From assembly GCF_008367235.1 (NCBI RefSeq), contig NZ_VTZS01000003.1, positions 620,001-684,000 on the forward strand: a stretch of 64,000 nt of DNA, read 5' to 3'. Of the stretch, positions 45,042-54,111 are shown one piece after another; positions within the stretch are counted from its first letter, which is position 1, and every line of letters starts with the position of its first letter. This DNA comes from Pareuzebyella sediminis. Lineage in GTDB: Bacteria > Bacteroidota > Bacteroidia > Flavobacteriales > Flavobacteriaceae. A program made the translations under genes and the position numbers. The notes under the pieces are model-generated. The model ran no database searches and was not told where the DNA came from. It was given only the letters and a program-made list of their open reading frames with translations.

Positions 45042-45527
45042 ATGTCGAAGAAGTATTCGAAAGAACGTATCAAAGTACCTCGCTTTAACGAAGCCTCGGG
45101 GTTTTATACCACCCCTGAACGTTCTAAAATAATGAGCAAGATTCGTGGTAAGAACACCAAACCCGAACTCACCTTTCGCAAGGCCCTTTATGCGGCTGGC
45201 TACCGATATCGAATAGACTACAAGAAATTAGTAGGTAAACCCGATATTGCTCTAAATAAATACAAAACGGTCATCTTTATAGACGGGGAGTACTGGCATG
45301 GACATAATTGGAAGGAACGCAAGCCCAAGGTCAAGACCAATCGAGAGTTTTGGATCGCCAAAATTGAACGGAATATGCAACGCGATACAGAGGTGAACTC
45401 GGCATTGGAGGGTTTAGGTTATACGGTATTTAGATTTTGGGAGTCTGAAATTAAAAGGGAACTCGATCGATGTCTTTCAGAGGTTGTAAGCCATTTGGAA
45501 ATTGTTAAAAAGGGTGAAGAAACCTAG
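45042..45527 (+). CDS. vsr: Very short patch repair endonuclease
   Basis: Nicks 5' of T in T:G mismatches that arise from deamination of 5-methylcytosine. 161 residues from the ATG at 45042; a TTG 15 bases earlier is less likely. Family features: TTPERSKIMSKIRGKNTKPE near the start, the metal-binding Asp in KPDIALNKYK, and the catalytic HGHNW segment (WHGHNW) with the intercalating aromatic side. Normally linked to a dcm-type C5 methyltransferase; none is present here, so it is an orphan in this window. Confidence 0.93.
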   Translation: MSKKYSKERIKVPRFNEASGFYTTPERSKIMSKIRGKNTKPELTFRKALYAAGYRYRIDYKKLVGKPDIALNKYKTVIFIDGEYWHGHNWKERKPKVKTNREFWIAKIERNMQRDTEVNSALEGLGYTVFRFWESEIKRELDRCLSEVVSHLEIVKKGEET

Positions 45528-45656
45528 AGATAGACTGGGTTAAGAAACCTTTAACCTTTAGCTGCTATTGTTTAATAAGGCCTTAACGGAGTTTTCGGGA
45601 TAATTTGCTTATACTATATATGAAATAAGTTATTAATCATTAAAACAAACACACAC

Positions 45657-46202
45657 ATGAAGAAGATAGCAATTTTAGCTACAAATGGATTTGAAGAGAG
45701 TGAATTAAAATCACCAAAAGAGGCTATGGAAAAAGAAGGCTTCAAGGTTGATATCGTAAGCCCGGAACTGGGTGAAATAAAAGGTTGGTCCGATGGAAAT
45801 TGGTCGAACAGCTATAAAGTAGATAGAAAATTAGCTGAAGTAAAAGCTTCAGAATATAATGCACTGATGCTTCCGGGTGGTGTAATCAATCCGGATAAAT
45901 TGAGAAGAAATGAAGACGCCCTAATTTTTGTACGCGATTTCTTCAAACAAGAAAAGCCCGTGGCGGCAATATGCCATGCACCCCAACTCCTAATTAGTGC
46001 CGACGTCGTTAAAGGAAGAAAACTGACATCGTTCAGTTCTATTAAAGACGACCTAATCAATGCGGGAGCCACATGGGTAGATCAAGAAGTTGTGGTTGAC
46101 CAAGGATTTGTAACTAGTAGAAATCCAAATGACCTACCGGCCTTTAACTCTAAATTGATTGAAGAGATTAAGGAAGGTAAACATGAAGCACAGCACGCAT
46201 AG
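45657..46202 (+). CDS. DJ-1/PfpI family protein (general stress protein 18 type)
   Basis: 181 residues with the glutamine-amidotransferase-like fold. The nucleophile Cys106 is in AAICHAPQLL with the adjacent His107, and Glu13 in NGFEESEL completes the typical site. Assigned to the PfpI/YfkM subgroup, described in relatives as a glyoxalase-III/deglycase-like or protease-like stress protein; exact activity is debated. Monocistronic: preceded by an AT-rich leader and followed by a perfect terminator. Confidence 0.92.
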   Translation: MKKIAILATNGFEESELKSPKEAMEKEGFKVDIVSPELGEIKGWSDGNWSNSYKVDRKLAEVKASEYNALMLPGGVINPDKLRRNEDALIFVRDFFKQEKPVAAICHAPQLLISADVVKGRKLTSFSSIKDDLINAGATWVDQEVVVDQGFVTSRNPNDLPAFNSKLIEEIKEGKHEAQHA

Positions 46203-46227
46203 AGTACAGATAGCTGACTGATAAATT

Positions 46228-46256
46228 AATCCCGACATAAAGTCGGGATTTTTTTA
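46228..46256 (+). terminator. Intrinsic terminator after the PfpI gene
   Basis: 9 bp perfect stem AATCCCGAC (46228-46236) with GTCGGGATT (46242-46250), 5 nt loop, then a run of T to 46256. Confidence 0.88.
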
Positions 46257-46329
46257 TATACAACATCGACAAACCAGTAGAGAAAGAAAAAATACTGCTT
46301 TTTAACGATAAAAATGACCTCTTATATTT

Positions 46330-46405
46330 TTCACAACAAAGAGGGCAAGGTTCACAACAAAAATTTAAATGATACTGAAAACAAGCGTAGTTTTACCCTG
46401 TTATT
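46330..46405 (+). promoter_or_regulatory. Activator-type promoter module, locus 2 (paired TTCACAACA repeats)
   Basis: Same build as the module at 37076: TTCACAACA at 46330-46338 and 46351-46359 (21 bp period), exactly 28 bp later TAGTTTTA (46388-46395), and 4 bp later TGTTATT (46399-46405). Further on, AATCGAAT (46426-46433) is followed after 14 bp by ATG, as at locus 1, but the next codon is TGA. A 62-codon frame at 46314-46502 runs through the repeats and is considered a by-product of them. No downstream protein gene; transcription would end at 46573. Confidence 0.55.
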
Positions 46406-46573
46406 AAGTGATAGTTTAGACCCCAAATCGAATTACAACTTAACCAAATGTGAGCGAGGTTTTCCCCAAAAATCCGAGCTTGACCTTCATAAGTTAGACT
46501 GAAATTTTCAGAACCAAATTTTACAATTGACCTACTTGTTTACAAAAAAGCCCCTATCAAAGGGGCCTTTTTG
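46406..46573 (+). ncRNA. Candidate small transcript downstream of promoter module 2
   Basis: About 170 nt between the locus 2 promoter module and the terminator at 46541-46573. Its leader resembles that of the 33-codon gene at locus 1, but the ATG at 46448 is directly followed by TGA and no other convincing frame exists (a 15-codon frame from the GTG at 46450 is possible). Either a small RNA or a decayed copy. Prediction from layout only. Confidence 0.3.
46541..46573. terminator. Bidirectional intrinsic terminator
   Basis: GCCCCT/AGGGGC stem flanked by A and T runs (AAAAA left, TTTTT right). It lies 18 bp after the stop of the minus-strand exoprotein gene and serves it; on the plus strand it would end the locus 2 small transcript. 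Confidence 0.8.
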
Positions 46574-46590
46574 TGTTCGTTCATTAAAAG

Positions 46591-49455
46591 CTATTCAATT
46601 TTGAATTCTGCCATTTTACTTGAACCTTGACCTTTTAGCTCGATGGTATAGGTGCCTTTGGGCAAGTACGTTTTTCCATCCTTGGCTTTCTTTAATTTCA
46701 CCTTGTTCTTTTTAAGAAATGAGGCTTTACCGGCTTTCGAAAAGGCAAGATCATAGGAAATAACATTGAGGCCTTTATCCGCATCAACCTCGGTTGCACT
46801 TACTACAATACCCTCAAGGGTTTGAATCTTGGCCGTATAACGCCCCGCTTTTTTACAATAAAAGGTCAGGTCTAGACCTGGGGTATCGGGTTTGGCCCAA
46901 GGGCTTTTGGGGTTGCCCCAATCATCAGAATATTTAATATTTCGTACATCAAAAAGATGCAGGTCGAGGTTCAAAATTTCTGGGGTGATTTCTTGAAGAA
47001 GGGCAATGTCCGCTCTATAAATACTACGTCCATGGGTAGCGACAAGGAGATGCTTGGCTCTGGGTTGAATAATCAAGTCATGCACCGCAACGCGAGGAAG
47101 GCCGTTTTGAAATGCTTCCCAATGGTTGCCTTGATCGAAGGTAACATAAAGGCCATTATCGGTACCGGCGAACAGTAGATTTTCGTTTTCAGTATCCTCT
47201 AGAATTGTATTTACAGGGGCGTTGGGTATATTTGCCCCAATATTCTTCCAAGTTCGGCCATAATCGTTACTTTTATAAATATAGGGTGTAAAATCGTCCC
47301 AACGATATCCATTCAGCACTGCATATACCCGTTCTTTTTTATGACGAGAGGCTACCACGCGACTTACCCACATATCATTCGGCAAGGCCTCTGAAATTTT
47401 AAGCCAGTTCCCACCACCATCTTGGGTGACATGAATGAGTCCATCATCACTTCCGGTATAGAGCAGGCCGAACTTGAAAGGAGATTCTGAAAGGGTTGTT
47501 AAGGTACCATAGGAAACATTTCCCTTTTTACCTCCTTGTGTCAAGTCTTCGGAAATGGTTTCCCATTGATCTCCTTGGTTCATAGACCGATGTAATCTAT
47601 GGCTGCCTATATACACAATATCTTGGTTATGGGGAGATAGTACAATAGGTGTCTGCCAATTAAACCTGAAAGGGAGGTCACCAAGATCATGTTTGGGTTG
47701 AATATATTTTCGCTTTTTTTCTTCTTTATTGATACGGTAGTAATTTCCGAACTGATACCCTGTATAGACGATATTGTGATTTCGGCTGTCGATTTGTACC
47801 TGCATTCCATCACCTCCCAAAAGCGATTTCCAAGGGTAGTCTCCGGTTTGATGCCAACGGTTGTCTTCTTTGGCATCATGAGGCCCTTCCCAAACCCCAT
47901 TGTCCTGTAGCCCTCCATACACATGATAGGGACCTTGGTTGTCGACATTGATTGTGTAAAACTGACCTACCGATGGAGAATTGTTTTTGATCCAAGAAGC
48001 GCCATCATCATAAGAAATATTAATGCCCCCGTCATTACCATTTATAAGGTGACCCGGTCTTTTGGGATTGACCCATAATGCATGATGGTCGGCATGAACA
48101 TTGTCACCATCGATTGATACAAAGTTCTGGCCACCATTATCCGAGGCAATAAGAGGCACACCCCCAAGGTAAATTTTATCGGAATTGTTAGGGTCTACCC
48201 ATATTTTACCAAAGTAATAGCCGTAGCTATAAAAAAAGTCATCAATATACTCGGTGTTTTGCTTATGCCACGACATGCCCCCATCGTCACTACGATAGAC
48301 TTCTGGGCCTATTACCGGCGTTTCGAAAAGCATCGCATTGGCACTTTTAAGATAATGGGCTACATCAGCCGGTTTTATAGTATGACTGCGTACCATTTGT
48401 TTTACGTTTTCGGCCCTGTATTTTTCTTGGAAGCCATTGGTTTTAAGAAAACTGTTTAGTTTTTTATCGTCCAACGCCAAAAACTCTTCTCTCGACATCG
48501 ATTTGAAGTCATCGGTGTTCAGTTCTCTGGAGAGCCCTTTTCCCTCTTCCGATGCTTCTCGCCTATCTTGATTGTCTAGGAGGGCATATACGGTATTTTC
48601 ATTGACAACCGCTAGGCCGATTCGACCGACTCCTACCCCAGTAGGAAATCCACTCCCTTCGACAGAGACTTTTGTCCAAGAGTCTCCACCATCGATACTT
48701 TTATATATACCGGAGCTACTACCATTGCCTAAAAAGTCCCAAGCTTTACGGTCTTTTTCCCAGGCCGCGGCGTAAACAATTTCAAAATTATTGGGGACGT
48801 TGGCCATGTCAATAATACCCGTTTGATCGTTAATGAATAGGGTTTTTCGCCAAGTAGTTCCTCCATCGCTGGATTTGTATACTCCCCGCTCCTTATTATT
48901 AGAATATAGGTGCCCGGTAGCCCCGACCAATATCTCGTTCGAATTTTCGGGGTTAAGAAGCATTTGGCCAATATGGTGTGTATCGGTTAACCCCATATGT
49001 TGCCATGTTTTACCTTTGTCGTCTGATCTTAAAACTCCTATGCCGGCATAGGAAGAGCGAGATGCATTGCTCTCTCCTGTGCCGACCCAAATGGTTCCAG
49101 TCGTCCAATCAACGGCGATATCACCTATATTTTGTGTGGGTGAATTGTCTAATACAGGTGTAAATGAGGTGCCATTGTTATCAGTATACCATAACCCACC
49201 AGAGGCATAGCCGACATAAAATTCTATAGGATTATCGGCATTGACATCGATATCGACCACCCTACCGCTCATAATGGAAGGCCCGATGTTTTTTAGACGC
49301 ATGTGTTTGACCAAAGAGTTGGCTTCCATCTGTTTCAAGTTGCCAAAGGTGCTTTCTATGACTTGTGAAGATGTCGGTTTAAGTTGGGCAATAATCGTGT
49401 ATGTAGAGAGGAGCGTTGCAAAAAGTACAAATTGGTTCAACATTGAGATACGCAT
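46591..49455 (-). CDS. Large exported VPS10/BNR-repeat beta-propeller protein
   Basis: 954 residues from the ATG at 49455, which gives a signal peptide with cleavage near IIAQ; a longer frame from 49524 lacks this feature. The body contains repeated Asp-box/BNR motifs of the S/T-x-D-x-G-x-T-W type (for example RSDDKGKTW, SSDGGTTW, SIDGGDSW, RSDDGGMSW, SNDYGRTW), as in sortilin VPS10 and sialidase-type propellers. Annotated widely in Bacteroidota as 'glycosyl hydrolase'; no catalytic residues are evident. A small beta-sandwich ends the protein. No T9SS C-terminal signal was recognised. Confidence 0.82.
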   Translation of the reverse strand: MRISMLNQFVLFATLLSTYTIIAQLKPTSSQVIESTFGNLKQMEANSLVKHMRLKNIGPSIMSGRVVDIDVNADNPIEFYVGYASGGLWYTDNNGTSFTPVLDNSPTQNIGDIAVDWTTGTIWVGTGESNASRSSYAGIGVLRSDDKGKTWQHMGLTDTHHIGQMLLNPENSNEILVGATGHLYSNNKERGVYKSSDGGTTWRKTLFINDQTGIIDMANVPNNFEIVYAAAWEKDRKAWDFLGNGSSSGIYKSIDGGDSWTKVSVEGSGFPTGVGVGRIGLAVVNENTVYALLDNQDRREASEEGKGLSRELNTDDFKSMSREEFLALDDKKLNSFLKTNGFQEKYRAENVKQMVRSHTIKPADVAHYLKSANAMLFETPVIGPEVYRSDDGGMSWHKQNTEYIDDFFYSYGYYFGKIWVDPNNSDKIYLGGVPLIASDNGGQNFVSIDGDNVHADHHALWVNPKRPGHLINGNDGGINISYDDGASWIKNNSPSVGQFYTINVDNQGPYHVYGGLQDNGVWEGPHDAKEDNRWHQTGDYPWKSLLGGDGMQVQIDSRNHNIVYTGYQFGNYYRINKEEKKRKYIQPKHDLGDLPFRFNWQTPIVLSPHNQDIVYIGSHRLHRSMNQGDQWETISEDLTQGGKKGNVSYGTLTTLSESPFKFGLLYTGSDDGLIHVTQDGGGNWLKISEALPNDMWVSRVVASRHKKERVYAVLNGYRWDDFTPYIYKSNDYGRTWKNIGANIPNAPVNTILEDTENENLLFAGTDNGLYVTFDQGNHWEAFQNGLPRVAVHDLIIQPRAKHLLVATHGRSIYRADIALLQEITPEILNLDLHLFDVRNIKYSDDWGNPKSPWAKPDTPGLDLTFYCKKAGRYTAKIQTLEGIVVSATEVDADKGLNVISYDLAFSKAGKASFLKKNKVKLKKAKDGKTYLPKGTYTIELKGQGSSKMAEFKIE

Positions 49456-49796
49456 GCCTTTGTATTGGGAGGGGTAGCTAAACCCTGCTGAAAATAATAC
49501 TATAACTTGTATTTTAGAAAACAAATTCTATTAAAGTTGCGCAATAACTTAAAATTTTGTTAATTCACGGTCAATTAACCAACTTTTAATTTAGGCTCGA
49601 AAGGTTTTAGACCTTTCGGGCTTTTTTTTGTTTTAGAGTTCGTTATTTTTGGTAAAATGCAACATGAAGATTACTATATGTCGAAAAATTGGTTTGATTT
49701 AAATTTTTCAGCGAAAAATCATCAATGATATACGCTGTTGATTATATGGAATAAAAAAGGATAGCACATAACGAGTAAAAAATAATATTGAAACGT
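49456..49796. other. Divergent intergenic region with orphan plus-strand terminator
   Basis: 341 bp between the divergent exoprotein and aminopeptidase P genes. It contains an intrinsic terminator on the plus strand (49595-49629), then TATTTTTG at 49644-49651 (full -7 consensus without -33) followed by a possible 23-codon frame at 49657-49728 (MQHEDYYMSKNW...), too weak to call. The first 140 bases are AT-rich with no frame. Confidence 0.5.
49595..49629 (+). terminator. Orphan intrinsic terminator in a divergent region
   Basis: 11 bp stem (GCTCGAAAGGT at 49595-49605 with ACCTTTCGGGC at 49611-49621, one G-U pair), 5 nt loop, eight T. The opposite strand lacks a T run, so it works only on plus-strand RNA, yet no plus-strand gene precedes it. 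Confidence 0.7.
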
Positions 49797-51092
49797 ATGA
49801 AATACGAGCAAATTCCAAATAACCTTTTCAAGAAGAATCGCAATAAATTCATGGCTGCTATGCTACCCAAAAGCATTGCGGTTTTTAATTCAAACGATAT
49901 TTATCCAATTGGCGCCGACAGCGTTTTGCCATTTGAGCAGCATCGAGATATATTTTATTTAACCGGTGCCGATCAAGAAGAAACGATGTTATTGCTTTTT
50001 CCGGAAGCTATGGATGCGAATCACCGAGAAATACTATTTGTTCGTGAGACGAATGCACATATTGCCGTCTGGGAAGGGGAGAAATTGACCAAGGAGAGAG
50101 CAACCGATATATCGGGTATTGAAACGGTCTACTGGCTCAAGGAATTCGACTCGGTTTTTTTCGACTTGATGACCGAGGCAGAAACGATTTACTTCAATAC
50201 CAACGAACACTATCGCCAAGCCGTTGAAACCCAAACCCGTGAAGACCGATTTATATTAGATTGCAAGCAAAAATACCCGGCACACCGAGTAGCAAAGAGC
50301 AATCCTATTTTACAGAAATTAAGGGGGGTGAAAGAACCCGAGGAAATCAGTTTATTACAAAAGGCCTGCGATATTACCGAAGTGGGGTTTCGACGAGTAC
50401 TCGAGTTTTTGAAACCCGGTGCCTGGGAATTTGAAATTGAGGCGGAACTATTACATCAATTCGTACGCAATAGGTCTAAAGGGTTCGCCTATCCGCCTAT
50501 TATTGCCTCTGGCAACAATGCTAATGTGTTACATTATCTTGAGAACAATCAACGGTGCAAAGATGGTGATTTGATCCTTATTGACGCTGCGGCTGAATAT
50601 GCGAACTTTTCTAGTGACTTAACGCGAACTATTCCCGTAAATGGTAAGTTTACGGAGCGACAGAAATCGGTATACGAAGCGGTTTTACGAGTAAAAAAAG
50701 AAGCTACTAAAATGTTGGTTCCCGGCACAATTTGGGCCGAGTACCACAAAGAATGTGGAAAGTTGATGACTTCTGAGCTTTTGGGACTCGGACTCTTGGA
50801 CAAGGCCGATGTACAAAACGAAAATAAAGATTGGCCTGCCTATAAGAAGTATTTTATGCATGGCACTAGCCATCATATCGGCTTGAATACACACGATTAT
50901 GGAGAACTGAAGACACCTATGGAACCTAATATGGTCTTTACGGTCGAACCGGGTATTTATATACCTGATGAAAAAATGGGTGTTCGTTTAGAAGATGACG
51001 TTGTCATTCAAGAAACTGGCGATCCATTTAATTTAATGCGCAATATTCCAATTGAGGTCGAAGAGATTGAGGAGTTGATGAATGCTTCATGA
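49797..51092 (+). CDS. pepP: Aminopeptidase P (Xaa-Pro aminopeptidase, M24B)
   Basis: Removes N-terminal residues that precede proline. 431 residues from the ATG at 49797; a TTG three codons upstream is less likely. N-terminal creatinase-type domain (about 5-165), then the pita-bread M24 domain with metal ligands: two Asp in IDAAAEYANFSSDLTRT, His in HGTSHHIGLNTHD, Glu in FTVEPGIYIP and Glu in VRLEDDVVI. All five ligands are present, so the enzyme should be active. Cytosolic; no signal peptide. Confidence 0.95.
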   Translation: MKYEQIPNNLFKKNRNKFMAAMLPKSIAVFNSNDIYPIGADSVLPFEQHRDIFYLTGADQEETMLLLFPEAMDANHREILFVRETNAHIAVWEGEKLTKERATDISGIETVYWLKEFDSVFFDLMTEAETIYFNTNEHYRQAVETQTREDRFILDCKQKYPAHRVAKSNPILQKLRGVKEPEEISLLQKACDITEVGFRRVLEFLKPGAWEFEIEAELLHQFVRNRSKGFAYPPIIASGNNANVLHYLENNQRCKDGDLILIDAAAEYANFSSDLTRTIPVNGKFTERQKSVYEAVLRVKKEATKMLVPGTIWAEYHKECGKLMTSELLGLGLLDKADVQNENKDWPAYKKYFMHGTSHHIGLNTHDYGELKTPMEPNMVFTVEPGIYIPDEKMGVRLEDDVVIQETGDPFNLMRNIPIEVEEIEELMNAS

Positions 51093-51201
51093 CCAGAACA
51101 GGCTCCATCTAGTACATTAAAAACTTTTCGAGCATTCACTTTGTTCCAGATGGAGATCGCAGAAGGGAGAATGATGGCTCATTTTGATACGCCTTTATGA
51201 T

Positions 51202-51867
51202 ATGGTAATCAAGAAACTCAAGCTGTATACCCCGAGAATAAGGGAGCAGACCCGTTTTTATTCCGAAGTTCTAGGATTGGGCATTCAAAAAACGAGTGTT
51301 TCGGAATTTACCTTCAAAATAGGCGATTCTTTGATGACCATGATAGAAAAAAGGGAAGCCAAGCCTTATCATTTTGCAATTAATATACCGGCCAATAAAG
51401 CAGAGGAGGCCCTGAATTGGATTAAATCCAGAGTGGCGGTCTTAAAGGACGGCCACAACGAAATTCAAAAGTTCGAAGCTTGGAATGCCAAGTCCATTTA
51501 CTTTTATGACAAAGACAAAAATATCGTGGAACTGATTGCGCGAAAAAATTTGAACAATGATAAAGAACAAGAATTTGAATCTTGTCAATTTCTTGAATTG
51601 TCAGAAATAGGATTGGTGACCAATCATATCGAACAACAATTTGATGTACTAAATAAGACGGCAAAAATGACCATATTCGATGGAACATTTGAACGATTTT
51701 GTGCCATTGGAGATGAAAAAGGACTCTTTATATGCATCGATCCGAGCAAAAAAGATTGGTATCCGAATGGAGACAAACCCTTTTCATCCGATTTTGAAAT
51801 AGAATTTATGGAGAGGGACATTCCTTATAAAGCACCATTTAAGAAAGGAATATTGACCTTTCTATAG
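51202..51867 (+). CDS. VOC-fold (glyoxalase/dioxygenase-like) protein
   Basis: 221 residues from the ATG at 51202; a TTG 18 bases upstream is less likely. It holds a beta-alpha-beta-beta-beta module from the start (IKKLKLYTPRIREQTRFYSEVLGL; later KSIYFYDKDKNIVELIA) and a second, more diverged module (about 130-215). Metal ligands in VOC enzymes come from His and Glu at set strands; a Glu is visible at IVELIAR and a His in KPYHFAINIP. Function not predictable beyond the fold. Lies between pepP (110 bp upstream) and brnQ, whose stop is 6 bp away on the opposite strand. Confidence 0.85.
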   Translation: MVIKKLKLYTPRIREQTRFYSEVLGLGIQKTSVSEFTFKIGDSLMTMIEKREAKPYHFAINIPANKAEEALNWIKSRVAVLKDGHNEIQKFEAWNAKSIYFYDKDKNIVELIARKNLNNDKEQEFESCQFLELSEIGLVTNHIEQQFDVLNKTAKMTIFDGTFERFCAIGDEKGLFICIDPSKKDWYPNGDKPFSSDFEIEFMERDIPYKAPFKKGILTFL

Positions 51868-51873
51868 TTGTAT

Positions 51874-53160
51874 TTAGGTGAAGGGACTTTCCTTGAATTT
51901 CAACCAGATGTTAATAATCAGAAAAACCAGAGCGCCCGGCACTACCCACCCCATACTAAATTGACTAAGTGGAATATAGCCATATAATTCATCAACAAAG
52001 CTGTTCAGTCCCATACTTCCCAAGAAATCAGGGACACTAAAGATAACTGTAGAAACCGTGACGGCTTTAAACACAAGAGGAGGGGCCAATTTTCGAGGTA
52101 AGACATTTAAAATAATCAGTACAATAGTAATAGGGTAAATAATCATAAGGGCAGGGAGTGCCACTATTATGATATAGGCCACATCGAACTGCCCCATGAC
52201 AATACCCAGAATACAACCGACAACTGCAGTAAGAATATATGCTTTTCTTGAATCTTTACAACGGGACCTAACAAAATCAGCCGTTCCCGTAACGATACCC
52301 ACGGCCGTCGTAAAGCAAGCAAGACCGACCAATAGGCTTAAAAAAAGATGGGCGTTATTTCCCAAGGTCTTTATGCTTATCCCCGTCAAGAGATTTGTAC
52401 GTGTAATTTCGGGATCGAAATAGGGGACCATGGTAGCCCCGGAAAAAATAAGGCCTGAGTAAATAAGAAAAAGGGAAAGCCCGGCCAGGCCTCCAGCTCG
52501 TCTAATGAGCAACTTTTTTTCGGTATAGCCAGCTTGGCTCTTCTTCTGATTGATCGAAACAATGATAACAGCTCCTACCACTACCGCACCGATGGCGTCA
52601 AAGGTTTGGTAGCCTTCAAGAATTCCTGTTGTAAATGGATTGGAAAAAGTGGTTGCGCCAAGATCGGCATCCACGGAAAACAAGACAACACCCATTATGA
52701 TAGCCAGAATAAGAATTATGGCGGGGGTCAAAATTTTGCCTAGGATATCTAAAAGCTTGGATCTATTTAAAACAAATATAAATACCAAAGAAAAGTAAAC
52801 CATACTGGTTAAAAACGAAGGAGTATCAAAAAAAGGGGCGATAGCCATCTCATGGGTGACCGATGCGGTTCGAGGTGAGGGCAGACCTATGGAAATGGCA
52901 TACACAATACAACAATAGACTAAACTAAATACCGGGGAGACTTTTTTCCCAAAATCATAAATAGTACCCTGCTGTTGTGCATGGGCAAGAATACCCAGTA
53001 AGGGTATGACTACCGCCGAAAGACAAAACCCTAACGCCACCACCCACCAAAGATCACCTGCCTTAAAGCCCAACTGTGGTGGTAGAATCAGGTTACCTGC
53101 GCCGAAAAACAACGAGAATAGGGCAAAAGCAGTTACCAAGGTTTCTTTGATGTTCTTCAA
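51874..53160 (-). CDS. brnQ: Branched-chain amino acid transport system carrier (BrnQ/LIVCS family)
   Basis: 428-residue inner-membrane carrier with about 12 hydrophobic helices, importing leucine, isoleucine or valine with Na+ or H+. The N-terminal FALFSLFFGAGNLILPPQLG is the family signature; later blocks include FLTSMVYFSLVFIFVLN, GYQTFDAIGAVVVGAVII and RAGGLAGLSLFLIYSGL. Alone on the strand, convergent with the VOC gene. Confidence 0.95.
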   Translation of the reverse strand: MKNIKETLVTAFALFSLFFGAGNLILPPQLGFKAGDLWWVVALGFCLSAVVIPLLGILAHAQQQGTIYDFGKKVSPVFSLVYCCIVYAISIGLPSPRTASVTHEMAIAPFFDTPSFLTSMVYFSLVFIFVLNRSKLLDILGKILTPAIILILAIIMGVVLFSVDADLGATTFSNPFTTGILEGYQTFDAIGAVVVGAVIIVSINQKKSQAGYTEKKLLIRRAGGLAGLSLFLIYSGLIFSGATMVPYFDPEITRTNLLTGISIKTLGNNAHLFLSLLVGLACFTTAVGIVTGTADFVRSRCKDSRKAYILTAVVGCILGIVMGQFDVAYIIIVALPALMIIYPITIVLIILNVLPRKLAPPLVFKAVTVSTVIFSVPDFLGSMGLNSFVDELYGYIPLSQFSMGWVVPGALVFLIINIWLKFKESPFT

Positions 53161-53432
53161 AAATGTATTCTTTTATCAATAGCTCACGGACTAAGATACC
53201 CAAAATCGTAGCATGGCAAGTCCTCTGAGCAACTTTGAAAGCATACCGTTGGTCGAAAAAAATGCAGTTCATCGAAAAAAGACCTCGATAAGTGCTTTAT
53301 GCTCAATAAAAGATATCTAAGTGCGTTCGTATAATGAAAGTGTTCAAAAACACAATTTAAACCAATCCAAATTTTCAATTATTGCAGTAAGCGGTTTCCC
53401 AAAACCGACCAAAGCGTTTTAAACCTACAACC

Positions 53433-53651
53433 ATGAAAAGATTTTTTTGCAGCCTGTTTGGCCATCACTATGCCGTGTCGAAAAAAGTTACCCTCCACAT
53501 CAAGGAATATAAATGTATACACTGCGGAAAAGAAGTGACTACAGACGTTAGTGGAAACCTCTCGATTTTGACACCGGAGCTGCAAGACATCAACAAAACA
53601 TTAGAAAATATTTATCAAAGAAGACATCGGGCAGCAGAGCATGCCGCCTAA
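53433..53651 (+). CDS. Small Cys/His protein, zinc-ribbon-like
   Basis: 72 residues: MKRFFCSLFGHHYAVSKK, then YKCIHCGKEVTTD and a helical C-terminal half rich in charged residues. The paired Cys-x2-Cys with the Cys-x4-His-His near the start could hold one zinc ion. The CxxFGHxY start recalls short DUF1660-like proteins seen in phages and Bacteroidota. ATG start with AAACC-rich leader; a half-site ACCGACC lies 23 bp before it (53404-53410). Function unknown. Confidence 0.65.
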   Translation: MKRFFCSLFGHHYAVSKKVTLHIKEYKCIHCGKEVTTDVSGNLSILTPELQDINKTLENIYQRRHRAAEHAA

Positions 53652-54111
53652 TTATGCTTTGGCACCTGAATCCTAGTCCATACTCTTTGAATTAGGATTT
53701 TAACTTATTCCCGAAAATTAAGTAGCAACCTCGTTCTCCACTGTCGTTTGCCCCACAACAGTAAAGTTAGGTCTGCTCTTTTTTTCGGGAATTTTTATAT
53801 TTTTAGGTATTTCCAATTCAAACCACTCGACTTTGTTCAAAGATATTTTGCAAGTTGTCAAAGACAAGTTTTTAATTTTATGGGTTCATGTGCCAATTCA
53901 CTTATTCCCATTTTCTCAACTATCATAGAAACGAATTTTTTAGTAACCGCCACTTACTCACAATGCTAATACGAAGGTTGAAAATGATGGCTTGAAAAGA
54001 AAAAAGGGTAAAAAAGTCTCCCCAACACCCCTAGGTTCCCCATTCTGGAATAATGGTTCGGATTATGAATTTCTAATGTGTTGATCTTAATAAGGGCTTA
54101 CATTAGAACAG
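53652..54111. other. Intergenic stretch, 460 bp
   Basis: AT-rich sequence between the small Cys/His protein and the alpha/beta hydrolase. A 73-codon frame at 53748-53969 lacks protein character and is not called. Nothing else seen. Confidence 0.5.

Noticed and set aside
46314-46502. 62-codon plus-strand frame between two terminators
   Set aside because: It passes straight through the paired TTCACAACA repeats and the promoter-like landmarks conserved with locus 1, which explains the repeated His-Asn-Lys in its translation. No protein family character.
53748-53969. 73-codon frame in the gap after the small Cys/His gene
   Set aside because: Low-complexity Phe-rich translation with no family; not supported by neighbours.
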